Origin: Isoetes taiwanensis | Taxonomy: Eukaryota > Streptophyta > Lycopodiopsida > Isoetales > Isoetaceae | Reading direction: 5' to 3' | Assembly (NCBI GenBank): GCA_021234155.1 | Contig: JAJEKV010000008.1 | Span: 1,817,521-1,881,520, forward strand | Length of the DNA: 64,000 nt | Shown: positions 34,222 through 46,321 of the stretch, one piece after another | Numbering within the stretch: position 1 is the stretch's first letter | How the letters are laid out: each line of letters opens with the position of its first letter | Made by a program: the position numbers and the translations under genes | The notes under the pieces: generated by a model | Seen by the model: only the letters and a program-made list of their open reading frames with translations | Told to the model about the DNA's origin: nothing | Databases searched by the model: none

Positions 34222-35457
34222 ATGTCCCAGAAGAGTATTATCTCTGGTAACGGAGTAGGGGAGACCAGCAAAGGGAAAATATCAGGTAAGACCATTCACA
34301 GAATTCCATTATGCTGATAACAATATAACTACTACTATTTACAACTCCTCATTTTCTTGCCAGTTCAACTATGGTCAGTTGCTGCTAAGTTTTTGAAGTT
34401 GCACAAGCTTGAAACACAGGAGTCTTCAGATGAAATTGAATTCAATCTAAATGAGGAGTACCTTCGTGCATGCAGAACAAACTCTTATGTGGAATTTGCA
34501 GCCAAGGTTGAAAGGCTAACATTGGGGGCCTCGAATTCAAGTGAGGTGGAATCATTTGACAACATTGCAATGAAGCTTTTGGAACCAGATCAGGAAGTAG
34601 TTATAGCCCTCCTTAATAACAAGGACATGAGGAAGAGGCCAGATCTTTTAAAGTTAGTTGATGACTACTTCAACAATAGTCTAAGGGCATCGACCCTTTG
34701 CGGTATTCTGCTGAAGTGCATTAACCAAGCTAGAGACAGGTACAACAATGTCAGAGCTATTATAGAACTGATCTCCAATTATGACATCATCACTGACAGT
34801 GACAGCCTCTCAGTTTTTGAGGAACTTAGACTCTATGCAGATGAAGACAACCCATTTTCAGATGATATCTGTGATCAGTTTAGCCCACTTCACAGTTCTT
34901 ACTTGGAAATGCAAAGACAGCTTGATAAAAAGAAAGGCAGCACTGAACGCAAGCTCAAGTATATTCGCGGATTACTTAAAGTCTGCATGGTATTTCTCCT
35001 TGCAGGTTGTACATTGTTGTTTGTAGTTACAATGGCTGCTGTGGTACTTGCATTGGCAGCTCTTGTGATCGGCCGCAAAGCAGTCATCGGCCCTTTCAGA
35101 TACATAAAGAAACGTGCAAGCAATCTAAGCTGTTTGCGTAGGGATTCCTTGGAGAGGCAATGGGGTCAGCTTGATGCTGCTGCCCAAGGAACTTTTATTG
35201 TGATACAGGATCTTGATACCATAAAACGACTTGCAAAACGTTTAGGAAATGAGGTAGATTTTACCCTTAGAACCATTGCCTTCTGGGATAAACATAGGGA
35301 TGATCACCAAATTTTGCGAGGAGCATTTCAACAGCTTAAAAAGAATCAATCAGTTTTGACTGAGTTGCTGGATGATCTTGAACAAAATGTATATCTTTGC
35401 TTCATGAGTATTAATAGGGTTAGAGGACTTGTTGTCCAGAAGATCTCATTGCTCTAA
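34222..35457 (+). CDS. UPF0496 / DUF677 (At14a-like) membrane protein
   Basis: Two exons: 34222-34285 (ATG TCC CAG..., 21 codons plus one base) and 34364-35457, joined across a 78-bp intron (CAG|GTAAGA ... TTGCCAG|TT) in phase 1, giving 385 residues. There is no in-frame ATG near the start of exon 2, which is why exon 1 is needed. Residues about 60-200 are helical (LRASTLCGILLKCINQARDR; ELRLYADEDNPF). A hydrophobic segment at about 228-258 (MVFLLAGCTLLFVVTMAAVV) sits before a C-terminal helical region. This layout is that of plant UPF0496 proteins, some linked in Arabidopsis to integrin-like adhesion (At14a); the biochemical function is unknown. The reading frame is intact. Downstream to about 35700 is probable 3' UTR. 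Confidence 0.75.
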
Positions 35458-36551
35458 CGATAACGAAAGAAGTGAAATGTTAACAAAGTATTTTTGAGCT
35501 CTCAAGTGTGAGCATTATATGAGACCAACAAATATTAACTTCTTGGAGATCAGGCCAAGAAAGTTATGTTTATTTAAGTAACTGCCTTGTTTTGTCACAA
35601 AGTTGGTCACAGAATGCAACTCCATGAGGCCTTATGTGGATCATTTGTTCACTTTTCAAACTTCACAAATTTCTTTCTAGTTGGGGAAGGCTCTTTGGAA
35701 GGACACCAGGTTTGTGTCTCTCTCATTGTATATGGTTCTTAGTTCATAATGATTAAGTGGCGTTAGCTTCAAACGCATTTCGATATTGAAGTGACAAGTT
35801 TATATCCTTTAGAACAGCAAAAAGTTAGTTGTTGGATCTGAATTTTTGGGCCACATCATTGAAGAAAACAACCAAGATAGAAAGGAGAAAAGAACTTGGT
35901 ATTTTTGTGTATGGGCAATTTTGGGTGGCTTGACAACATACGGGTCTCCCTACTCTAGCCCCTTGCCATGCTCTCTCCCTAAAATTTCTTGCCATTCCCT
36001 CTCTAGAATTCTTGTAGGCTTCGTTTTCTCTCTATCTAGAATTCTTGTAGGCTTCGTTTTCTCTCTAGGGTTTCTGTCCACGTTCTTTCACTAGTCCATG
36101 TTCTCTCTTGGATTTTTGTCCAGGTTCTCTCTCTCTCTAGGGTTTCTTCTCTAGAATTCCTTTAGTCCATGTTCTCTGGAGTTTCTCTCTCAGGGGTTTT
36201 TCTCCACGTTCTCTCTCTAGGATAACAATCTTGATCAAATAAAATGCATGGTGTACAAGTACTTGACAATCCTAGGGTTTATGCCCACGTTTGGTAGGCA
36301 CATACTTGAGAATCTCTAAGGTTTCTGTTCACGTTCTCTCTCTAGCATTGAGACATACGACTCGTTCACATAAAATTCACGTACTTGACAATCTCTGCAG
36401 GTGCAATTGAGACATATTCCAATCTCATACATATAAAATGCACATACTTCATAGTTTCTCGTTTATATAAAATTTACATACTTCACAACCTCATGCAATG
36501 GAGGCAATTAAGGCATGCAACAATATCTCTAGGCGCAATCGAGGCATATGG
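35458..36551. other. Probable 3' UTR, then TCTAGGGTTT-rich low-complexity DNA
   Basis: From about 35950 the sequence is built of CTCTCTAGGGTTTCT-like words and, near 36230-36500, of CACATACTTGACAATCTC-like words. No gene seen. Confidence 0.45.
36002..36067. repeat. 33-bp exact tandem duplication
   Basis: 36002-36034 and 36035-36067 both start TCTAGAATTCTTGTAGGC and are identical. Confidence 0.85.
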
Positions 36552-36556
36552 CAATC

Positions 36557-37435
36557 TTTTTTGAAGGACGACAAGCTTTATTTACCAATCAAAATTATAA
36601 CAACATAAAATGCAAAGACAGGATTATAACCCCAACGGACAAACTGATCCAACTGAGCACAACCACCTGTCTATGCATAAGAATAAATCTGAAGGTAAGT
36701 ATGACAAATCAGTACCTTCTTCTCTTAATCAAGAGAAGAACAATTATAAGCCATAACAATTTTATTCTGTGTCTATTGAAGAAGAAATCTCGTCTGCAGT
36801 ATCCATGCCCTTAAAGATAAATAGTCTCCTTCTCTTCCAAATCGACCATAAAAGCCAGCCACACGCAAGATGGAAAGCTCATTTCAGCCATTTGTGCCAT
36901 GCATCAAGATAAATAGCGAGTAGAACTTGCTAGCTAGATCGAGACGTGCCAAATAGCGTTAACAACCAAGACCATGCCTGTCAAAGCCACACACACAAGC
37001 AAAAACAATGCTCAATACTCTCAATCCTTTGCTTACATAAAGGACAGAGCTCTGAAATCCGATTATCAATTTTATGGACCAGTCTATTGAGTTTAGGCAT
37101 CTATGGATCACTTGCCACCACAAAACCGCCACTTTGGGATGAAGGAAATTATCCCACACCGATGTCCAAGCACTTTTCCACTATGGTTGAGGAAGCTCAA
37201 GATGCTATCTATTAGATGGAAGCAAAATTTCAGAATGCAGAAGCAATTTATACACAGACGAAATAAAGCGCCCTGTCTTGATATCCTGATGGCAATCCCA
37301 TGCAGTTACTTTAATTTATGGGCCAGAATCTTGTGGCAACAATGTAGCAATACAAGTCCAAATTACTCTATCCCATCTGTACAATAAGAATTTTGTTCTA
37401 AATGCTTCCATGACATGAGACGGCCAAACTCATTG
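36557..37435 (-). mobile_element. LINE family D fragment
   Basis: The minus strand ends AATAAAGCTTGTCGTCCTTC plus a short A-run, the same 3' end as the 17.78-kb copy. It encodes FLHPKVAVLWWQVIHRCLN (36959-37159 frame), then ELCPLCKQRIESIEHCFC in a shifted frame: the zf-RVT domain with its Cys pair intact. The 5' end abuts the LTR-like TGTAACGGGCC at 37437. No clear TSD. Confidence 0.65.
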
Positions 37436-37436
37436 T

Positions 37437-38600
37437 AACGGGCCTGCCGGATTAGCCCTCTAGATAACCCGAGATTCCATCAAGGCTGGCATAAACACTA
37501 ATAACAAGTTCGTATACGTGAGTTGAATAATGCAATGCAAAAGCATTCTTAAGCCAAGGTAAGGAATTGAATATTTAATCCAAACCATATCCAATAACAC
37601 CTATGAGCTCAACTATACATTGACAATACTTTACGCTCTAAGAATCCACAGATTAAGTTCTATAAGACAATAACAAGGCCTTGCTAAAGGCTCACAAAGG
37701 TCTCCCAAACTTCTAACTCAGTTGAGGCTATGAACGGCTTGACATTCCTTCAAGCCTCATGTCTATCTGCTTATACCATGAACACATGGGGTTAGTCATA
37801 AAGACTAAGTGAGGGTTTAAGGTTGCTAAAAATGGCCAAGACATCATACACAATCATCATGCATCAAAGAAGACAACTATGAGAACCATCCTCATATAGG
37901 ACAACTTACTACAAGAGAGTCCCACTGTGCAAAACCCACATGTTGTCAATATTCCACATCAAATATATGCTCAACAGAGAGCAAAGATTGCATCATGAGA
38001 ATATAATACCAAGCATTATGAATGCTTCCAAATATGACACCTCTGCCTGTCATAACCAGATCATGTGAACCATGAGATAATAATGAGCAACCAAGACATA
38101 ACTGTAAAAACCATGAGATAACCATAAGCATGCAGCACAACTCCGGTTCTATGCAGAACACCCAGGCTGTTCAAGCCCTGCAACAAATAAGGGCGAGGTA
38201 AGCCTCATGTGTACACACCCTCCTAGCCTGCGTCCAGCGCTAGGGGACCACTTGCAAGCCATGTAGCTCGACGAAGCACCATCGCCGTGGTGAGAATGCA
38301 TGATATCAAGAACAAGAACAACCACGAGTCCAAGCCACCGCAAACGGACCCTGGCCCCAGAGAATATGCACTCATGCACCTGTCCCACATGTCAGAGTCA
38401 TCATCAATTCCATGATACTATAGCATATCCGTGACATAGCCAGAACTAGCATATCCATGTGCATAGTGCAATTACATATTATTATCATCAAATCTTAATA
38501 ATGCTAGCTTATAACATCATCATACAATAATCATACAAGTATATACTAATCTCATGTTGCATTGAAATTGGTGTTGGATGTTTCTATAGTTCGAACTGTT
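37437..38600. repeat. LTR-like sequence
   Basis: One edge is TGTAACGGGCC, resembling the chromovirus LTR start at 13353 (TGTAACGAGCC). The stretch 37793-38362 aligns on the minus strand with 15720-16130. No protease, RT or integrase lies beside it, so it could be a solo or truncated LTR. Orientation and far end are uncertain. Confidence 0.45.
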
Positions 38601-39735
38601 GTCGAATTTTGCAACATAGACTTACATTTGGGGACTAACATAAAGTTAACACACTGGTTCTTAAATGTGTTTTTGCTTCATATTTCCAACTTTGTTTATG
38701 TGATGTAGCTACATGGACTGCAATCATCGGAAGATTTTAATTTGTTAAGTTGGAAACAAATGGAACTTACTCAATAAGTTGAAGTATAGAGCATTCTAAA
38801 TCGCGAGTACTCGAAAAGCTATTATTCAACCGATTCGATAGTTGATCAATTCAAAATAATGTATAAAATCCATATAATTAACCGAAATGGATATTACAAT
38901 TACTTTAAGCCCAAAATTTATGCCCACCCATTTATATCCCCATTCTGGTGCATGACAATGTCAATAGTATATCATTTGATGTTTTGGATGTTGCAAATTT
39001 GTCCACGGTATGATCATATATATGCATTATGAAGGTTTCATATCATATCCATTCCATTCCACCCACATATTCTCTCCTATACCACACTCTATTATGCTTT
39101 ACATGTTCCATTATATCTACTTTTTTACTTGTTTCGAATCTATCCATCATTATGACTCGCACATGACCTTATATGTGACGGTCCATGTATTTGTACGCCC
39201 TTTTGGGCATAAATACATGACACGTCATTATGAATAATTAATGGTGCATTAATTATTCATAAGCTAAGGGTAGCTATGTTATAATATTCATGGGTTGAGA
39301 GATTGGCCTTAGTTTTTAGGATGAATTACCATGGTGCGTACTAAAATATTTCTGACAACACGCCTTCAGTAACCTTTCAATACCTAAAGATCAGTTTAAC
39401 ATAACTATAGTTACTAACTAAAATAATTATGGCCAGGCATTATTGCTTTTGGTCCTCTGCAATAATGTGGCCACTAGGTTTTTGCTCCTCTTTGTTCTTG
39501 GTACAGACTTATAAATCTGTTGTGCCACTCATGTCGCTTTTACTGTTCTGTTTATTAAAGACTTGCATAGTAATTATTTAAATTTTGTAATTTTGTAAGC
39601 GATTAAAGCAAAACATTGATGATTAATGCTGCCGAAGCTTTTTATATATTGTCTTTATAAGGGCATGATATAGAACTTTGGAAGAGTCTACTTTATTTAA
39701 CGTCTATTCATGTGGATGTTCCACATTCTATGTTA
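38601..39735. other. AT-rich spacer with paired hairpins
   Basis: No gene. At 39178-39226 an imperfect stem (CATGTATTTGTACGCCC with GGGCATAAATACATG), and at 39230-39260 a perfect 14-bp stem with GTG loop (ATGAATAATTAATG). Confidence 0.5.
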
Positions 39736-41850
39736 AGAATAGAATAGAATAGAATAGAATAGAATAGAATAAAATAGAGTTTTTATCATCCACGGAGCTA
39801 TGGGACCCAACAAGAGGCGCAACAAGCGTGTATTACTGCCCGGGTTGAAAAACACCCTCCCCGCCCTTAAAGGGTTGTTTGGGGGAAAAACCGTGACAGG
39901 AATAGGCTTGCTGTCAAACTGTACAAAGACAGAAACAAATACAGAAACGAATACAAATATAGACAGAAATATGTACATACATCAGGTAAGTGCCCGAGGG
40001 CCAAGCTGATCTCGGCGATCCATGATCTCTTGAATGTATGAGCCCAATCACCGTACCGAGCTCGTGCTTAGCATCTCATGCGTGGCCAGATGGACCAGCC
40101 CAACAGAAGGTCCGAATGTCATCATATGCCGCACAACTCAAAGAGTGTGGCATTAAGCCTTCCACAGCTCCAACCTGGCAGCGTTGACAAAGCCTCTCCT
40201 GACGGAGCTCCACAACCCATCTCCCTGTCTCAATTTAGAGATGGTGTGCACCTATGCATAGAGGCAATGGATCTCAAGCTTTTCATGGGTAGATGAGTGC
40301 GCAGTAGCATTGCGGGCCCCCGGCCCAACCCGGGATTTATATGGCGCTTGATAATGTGCCGCCTTGGACTGCTCAAGGGTGCCGGCATTCCATAGCTTAC
40401 CGAGGAAGCATGCATCAAGGTATTGTCCGAGACCGTACATCCCTCTGTTTTCACTTGGGTGCACCCGCGTTCTCAACATTCCATCCGCCCCATCGAGCTC
40501 TCTTTTCCCGCTAGCGTGCTTTTTAGGCGCCGAGGCCCCATTGCCATAGTGTAAGTGAGGTGAGGGAGGCGGTATCGCCCATGCCGAATCTCCTCGAGTA
40601 GACGATGTGTCCGTCAAGGGCTCCTCTTTGAAGAGGCAAGAAACCTGCTTCCTGCAACAATTATCGGTACCCCGTGGCTCGCGTGCCAAGAAAGCTTTAC
40701 CTACCGCTCCAAGTCGCTCAAGTGGCGAGGAAAATCACCGGGCCCCGCACCTCGACCCCGCACAAAAGCACGAGGTTCTACTAGCACCTTGAATAGGTAC
40801 GATTTATGGACCCAATCATACAAATCATTTTGTGGCTATTGTTCTCCATTGCATAGAGTGCCTTCCAACTTTCTTTGCGCTCGCAGCGAATGGAATTGTC
40901 CCAGTTCATGGCCAACAAGAACTCCACCCCTAAATATTTGTGTGTTTTACACCATTTCAACATTTTGGCCCACGATAAGTGAGGGATTGAGGCGTTGGTC
41001 GGCGGCGGGGACGATACCGTAACCACCTTGATTTTGGCTAAGTTGACGTGCATGTCAGTCATCTGGCAAAATGTGTCCAGGGCATCGAGATGGCGTTGCA
41101 TGTCCGCCCGAGTGTGTGCTAGGAGGTCCACATCGTCAGCATAGATTAGCTGCCTGTTGATCTGGTGTAGGAGTTGGGCCCTAGTGCATCCATTGTCAGC
41201 GAGCCAGCTCTCCAGCTGATCAATATATAGGCCAAATAGTGTGGGAGAGAGAGGGCACCCCTGACAGACCCCAATACTGCTCTCGAATGGTCGGCCCGCT
41301 GGTTGCAGGCGGTCGATGCATGTCTCATATAACCTATACACTACGTTCTGCAGTTCGGTAGGGATGTCTAGCTGCTGCAATCTTGCCCGCAACATTTCCC
41401 GAGGCACATTGTCAAAAGCCTTGGCGAAGTCTGACGCGACAAACATAGATCTTGCCGACGGTTCCTGCTGTCCTCAACCAGAGTCCGCAGCGTGAAGATA
41501 TGATTTATGGTTGAGTGCCTCGGCCTGAATCCCGGTTCGTGTGGCCCGCGCCACATTTATACGCCCATCTGTCAAGCTAACCTCGAGGATCCCGGAGAGG
41601 AGCTTTGCAAATACTGAGCTGATCATGATGCGGGCCTCCTGCCTTGTAGATTGAGACAACCCTACTAGTGGTCCATTGCAGGGAAAAACCTTCCCGCAAT
41701 ACCTTGTTGAACATGTTCGTCAGTACCGGTGCTATGGACGGTCCTGCCCACTTGAGTAACTCTACCTGCATGCCATCAAGGTCTGGCGCTTTCCCATTGG
41801 CTAGACGTTACAGGTATTTGGTCATTGAATTCTCTAGGTTATTAATATGT
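39736..41850 (-). mobile_element. LINE family A, 5'-truncated copy 3
   Basis: The tail (TATTC)n in minus orientation lies at 39736-39778. The 3' UTR (CATCCACGGAG, then a CCCTTTAAGGG stem) is related to copies 1 and 2. The ORF2 remnant extends up to about 41845. It is the longest LINE A copy in the window. Confidence 0.75.
39980..41845 (-). pseudogene. LINE A ORF2 remnant (RT and C-terminus)
   Basis: Upstream to downstream on the minus strand: GKAPDLDGMQVELLKWAG (RT start), GFRPRHSTINHIFTLRTLVE, then ASDFAKAFDNVP (motif A, Asp present), GVCQGCPLSPTLFGLY (motif B), RQLIYADDVDLLAHT (motif C) and HKYLGVEF. The Cys-His end (CQRCQVGAVE, about 40180) is broken. Stops and frame changes occur between motif blocks (near 41570, 41450, 40780 and below). 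The endonuclease half is missing. Confidence 0.75.
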
Positions 41851-42191
41851 AAGACATGAACCTATGTTAGAGGATACATGCAATTATTGGTATAACCCAA
41901 AAAACCATACCATTTGGTTGGATTTGCAGGTTCTAATGTCATGATTGAGTTTTTCGCAGGACATAGAAATTGTCATGCAGGGAATTATTTTGGGAGATAT
42001 TCTTACCTTCTTATTGGCACATGAGCAACCTATGTTTTAAGCGTTTGTAGCTATAAGGTAAACGGATATTTGAGTTACATTTGCCTTAGGAAAATCCAAG
42101 GTGGAAGTATAAGGTGTTCTTTCTTTGTGTAGTATATAGTAAGTCCTGAGACAACTAATATGTTTGCAGCATAATAGTTGCACTTGGAAGC

Positions 42192-42262
42192 TTTTTAGCC
42201 TAAAGGGCTGGACTCGAAAATTTTTAGCCTAAAGGGCTGGACTTGAAATTTTTAGCCTTTTG
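42192..42262. repeat. 29-bp tandem repeat
   Basis: TTTTTAGCCTAAAGGGCTGG repeated at 42192 and 42221, with a third start (TTTTTAGCC) at about 42250. Confidence 0.75.
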
Positions 42263-42870
42263 CTGTTTACCAATCAATAGAAAGTACCACTGATCCTTGT
42301 TACATCTACTAATGATTCTAAATAAGGCATCCACGAAGCTAGCTGACCATCCCAATACCAATCCTCCAAGGTGAGCACAGCGGCTTGCCTCCAACGGGCC
42401 TGCGTCCGAGCATTTAAACATAACTACTAACAAACAAGAAGATTAAAATATTATGAAAAGGCCACCCAAATGCATGCATAAAAACAGAGGTTGCAACCTA
42501 CATCCCTGTCAAACCTATTAACCTCTAGTCCTATGTGCAGGGCGAAATCATGAAACCTTAGGAGGAAGGAGCTGGTTGCCATGCGATTTGCTGCCATCTT
42601 GGATTCTTCTTGGCCCAACTCAGAAAGCCCAATGGGAATTTGCAAAATACCAACTTTCAATCAAGGTTGGGCAATGATTTGTAGAATATGCGATGATGCA
42701 GGGTAAAAATGATCTTGAAGCCTCTTTTGTAGAACAAAGCTCACCTAAGTTGTTTCTCTCCACTTTGCAAGGAAAGGGAATAGATTCCAGCTCATGACTT
42801 GTTTGATTCTGTGTTTGCAGCTGAAAAAACTTGACTTGGAAGAGGGCACGTAGAAAATATAGATGACTTT

Positions 42871-42990
42871 AAGCTTATTCAAAGCTTTGCAAATTTTCCC
42901 AGAAAACCGCAATAGTAGCATCAACTTAGGAAGCTTATTCAAAGCTTTGCAAATTTTCCTAGAAAACCGCAATAGTAGCATCAACTTAGG
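42871..42990. repeat. 60-bp tandem duplication
   Basis: 42871-42930 and 42931-42990, both beginning AAGCTTATTCAAAGCTTTGC, one mismatch. Confidence 0.9.
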
Positions 42991-43299
42991 GCATGAACGA
43001 CAATTAGATGGCAAGGATGAGATCTACCTACGATGTATACCTTGGCTATGGGGCCAGCATTGATGAGCAAGAACTTGAACTCTACTTATATACGCCACCG
43101 GTCCAAAGGTCTCACAAGCTATCTTGTTGTCTGAGTCTTGCTCCAGACATGCATCAGAAACTTGATCATAGATCAACCATTTGACCATTGCATCTAGCTC
43201 TTCTCAAAACTATGGCCGTGCTTGGATAGCCGACTTCCACACACGCCGCCCGGCGACAACGGCGGCCGCCCGGTTCTGAGCAACACTAAGTTTGGAGCA

Positions 43300-43353
43300 G
43301 TTTCTGGCATATCCTAGGGATATTCCAGCATATGCTTAGAATATGCCAGAAAC
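43300..43353. repeat. Inverted repeat (19-bp arms)
   Basis: GTTTCTGGCATATCCTAGG at 43300-43318 pairs with 43335-43353 with about two mismatches. It lies about 40 bp before the Helitron remnant. Confidence 0.65.
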
Positions 43354-43394
43354 TCACATGAGCAAGGGTTTGCCCTCCTAGGGGCAACCCAAAA

Positions 43395-45200
43395 ATGATG
43401 CTAATTGTTTGGTTTGAGTTCAACAAAATTGATGAACAAGCACACAAGTATACATCCCTAGAAATACCACAACATTACAAATTTGATAAAACATACACAA
43501 CATGGAAGAACAGGAAAGAAGAAAGAAAGAATAGAACAAATGTAGAATGGGAAAGAACGCTAGAAGATGCAGCTAGCTTTCAGATGCCTATCCAGTTGCG
43601 CCAAATATTTGCTTTCATATGCTATATAAACCCCTTGCGAACCCCCTTCAATTATGGAACAATTCAAATCCCAAATGCCCGAAGACTACAATTAAGACAT
43701 GCCAGAGGAAAATGCTTATAGTGAAATTCTCACATATCTAAACAATATATTCCTTGCAAATGGTACTTCTTGCAAAGAAAATCAACTACCAAAACCAACA
43801 CTAAACAAAATCCATACAACGATTGACAAAAGACTATTTGATTACAATCAAGAGAGACATTAAGGTGAACGAAAATATGCCATGTCAAATACAGTAAAAG
43901 AACTTATCATGGATACTGTACTCTCAGCTATTGAAAATGACAATGATAACAACATGTGCATAAACATAGACAGTCCAGGAGGTACAGGAAAGACATTTGT
44001 CTTCAACACTATAATCATCATTCTATGAGGACGTGAAATCAATGTCATGGCAGTCACATGGACTGGAATAGCAAGTTCTTTATTGAAAGAAGCTCATACT
44101 GCACACTCTACATTCAAATTACCATTGGACTTCATCCTGAGTCAATATTAGCACTTTGCACAACAAGTCAAGATGCAAAGATAATCAGGAGAACGAAAAT
44201 AGTACTATGGGACGAGATTAGCATATTTTATACTGATGCACTTACATCAGTTGATACCATTCTAAAGGAGATATGACAAGATCCAAGGCCATTTGAAGGA
44301 ATCATTATGGTTGTCAGAGGCAATTCTCGACAACTACCTGTCGTGGAACGAGCCTCAAAAATAGAAATTCTCTTCAAACTGCATAAAAAGCAATGCTCTT
44401 TGGAGGAACTTCAAAGCTTTCAATCTCATACAAAATATGTGTCTTCTAATGGGAGAAAAAGAATGGTCAAATTATCTATTAGAACTCGGCAATGAATTTT
44501 GTATGAACAATGAGGAAACACTAAATGAAAGCGTCCATCTACCAGGACAATGCACATCTGATTTAATTGATGGAGTCTTTGGGCACAACATTGACCCGAA
44601 TAACATGGACCACATATTAGACAAAACAATTTTTGCACCAAAAAATGAAGATACTCTGAAATTGAATGACAAAATACTAAGAAGAATGTATAGCGAGTCA
44701 CTTACATGCATTAATGTTGACACACTACAAACAGAAGATGAAAATGACATGAGAGATTTCCCCATTGAGTTCCTCAATCATTTGACCCCGATGGCTATAT
44801 GCACCCACACAAACTAAATAAAGAACGATCAATAATAATCTTGCTCAGGAACATGCATCCAGCATGTGGGCTTTGCAATGACACCCAGTTCTAAGTAATC
44901 CAAGCAGCAAAAAGAATCCTATATGCAAAAATCATTACCGGAACATTCAAATGAACACGTGTTCTAATACTAAAAATAAACTTGACACCGCCTGGCAATC
45001 ATATACTTTAGCAAAAGACAATTTCCCGTAAGACTAGCCTTCTCAATGACAATCTATCAAGGAGCAGTGTCAAAATCTATATTGAAGAAACATCCCAACA
45101 AGGTGCTCTACTGCAGAATAAAAAGATGTTCACCCCCAGTATTATATATAAAGAAGCACTCATTGCTTAGAATACAGTCAAACAATAAAATGCATGGACA
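43395..45200 (+). pseudogene. Helitron RepHel: decayed Pif1-like helicase domain
   Basis: Helitrons are rolling-circle DNA transposons with a Rep nuclease fused to a Pif1-type helicase. Here only the helicase half is visible, in many frames. Seen in order: an N-terminal block (YTSLEIPQHYKFD ... WERTLEDAASFQMPIQLRQI, 43395-43721); Walker A SPGGTGKTFVFNTI (GGTGKT at 43978-43995); TWTGIASSLL and AHTAHSTFKLPLDF; Walker B VLWDEISIFYTDAL (about 44197); GNSRQLPVVERAS; an open frame 44437-44817; RNMHPACGLCND (about 44850); and RLAFSMTIYQGAVSKS near 45030-45070. Stops separate almost every block. No Rep HUH motif and no definite TC or CTRR end was found. Confidence 0.7.
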
Positions 45201-45544
45201 ATTCTTGACTTCAATGCCTACCAATCAAGTTAGTATTCCTTTCTTCTTTCTAATCAAATTAGAATCCTTTTTTACATCAATTTTTGCAAATTTTAGAGAC
45301 CCTCCAACTAAGCTACATTCTCATCTGAAAGATTGCACTACTATTTACAGAACATATTCCTCAACTTCATGCGCCAGAAACAACGTCAAGATCATTTCAA
45401 AGAACTCGGTAACCCCAATTACAAACAAGTGATTTAACTGTAGTCAAGTAATGCAAAAAACTCATTATCATAGATGAACAATTTAGGATTGATTTAAGCA
45501 TGACGAGATTATGTGGAGAAACCACTTCAACTATTATAATAAGA

Positions 45545-45800
45545 AGAAGAAGAAGAAGAGATTTTAACGTCACGCCACAGCAGGCGTCACCATCGGACGT
45601 GTGACACTTTCTGACACACCCAGGATGGGTCCCGCCCCACCACTTTACATTGCTGAAGTGGGTCCTTCCCCACCAACTTTACATTGCATGGCCACTTAGG
45701 CGTTTGAACCCGTGACCTTAGGTAGTCTTTTATGTCATATCTACCAAAAACGAACTTTAACACAGGACCCCTCACCTCCCAAGAGAATTGAACACAAGAC
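45545..45800 (-). mobile_element. SINE-like element with (TTC)n tail, candidate
   Basis: On the minus strand a box-B-like GGTTCAAACGCC (about 45702-45713) follows CTACCTAAGGTCAC, and the sequence ends in TTAAAATCTC(TTC)n at about 45545-45560. The body has a near-duplicate AATGTAAAGT(T)GGTGGGG word. No convincing box A at tRNA spacing. Confidence 0.25.
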
Positions 45801-46321
45801 CTCTAAAAGGGAAGAATTTTAGGCGAGCCTTCATCTTATCACAAATGAGTTGCAATGGACATGTTTGAACAATCTTTGATCTTGTTGGGGAGCTGCTGCA
45901 CAACCATCCCAACCAAACGGGCAATGGCTGCTGTAAGTCATCTCCTCTTATGCACTTTCTTTCGTTGTTAGTGTGCATGCCACAAAGTCATGTTAGCAGA
46001 TGGTAAGCTCCAGGCCTCCATAGCTTGGCAATGGAGTGGGCGTCTTTGCCTGATTAAGCACATGGATTAACGTGAACTATGCTCAGGCATTATGGTCGCC
46101 GCACATCCGTGTCATGTGACTTGTTCAGGTAAGGAAGAGTTTAAGACAACATTTTCAACCTTGAGAATGCTGATAAGTACAAGTTTTTACTTGGGTTTAG
46201 CTTCAATGGCAATAGGCAGCTTCAAGTCTCGAGCAGAAACCGATGGCTGGATGATGCTCTTAATAATGCGCAATTTAATGGACAGCTGGGGATTTCCCTT
46301 TCCCCAGATCTTGCTCAGCGT

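Larger units (their letters stand above)
41851..43299. other. Spacer with small tandem repeats
   Basis: No supported gene. Contains the two tandem repeats listed separately (42192-42262 and 42871-42990). A GC-rich patch lies near 43240-43280. Confidence 0.4.
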
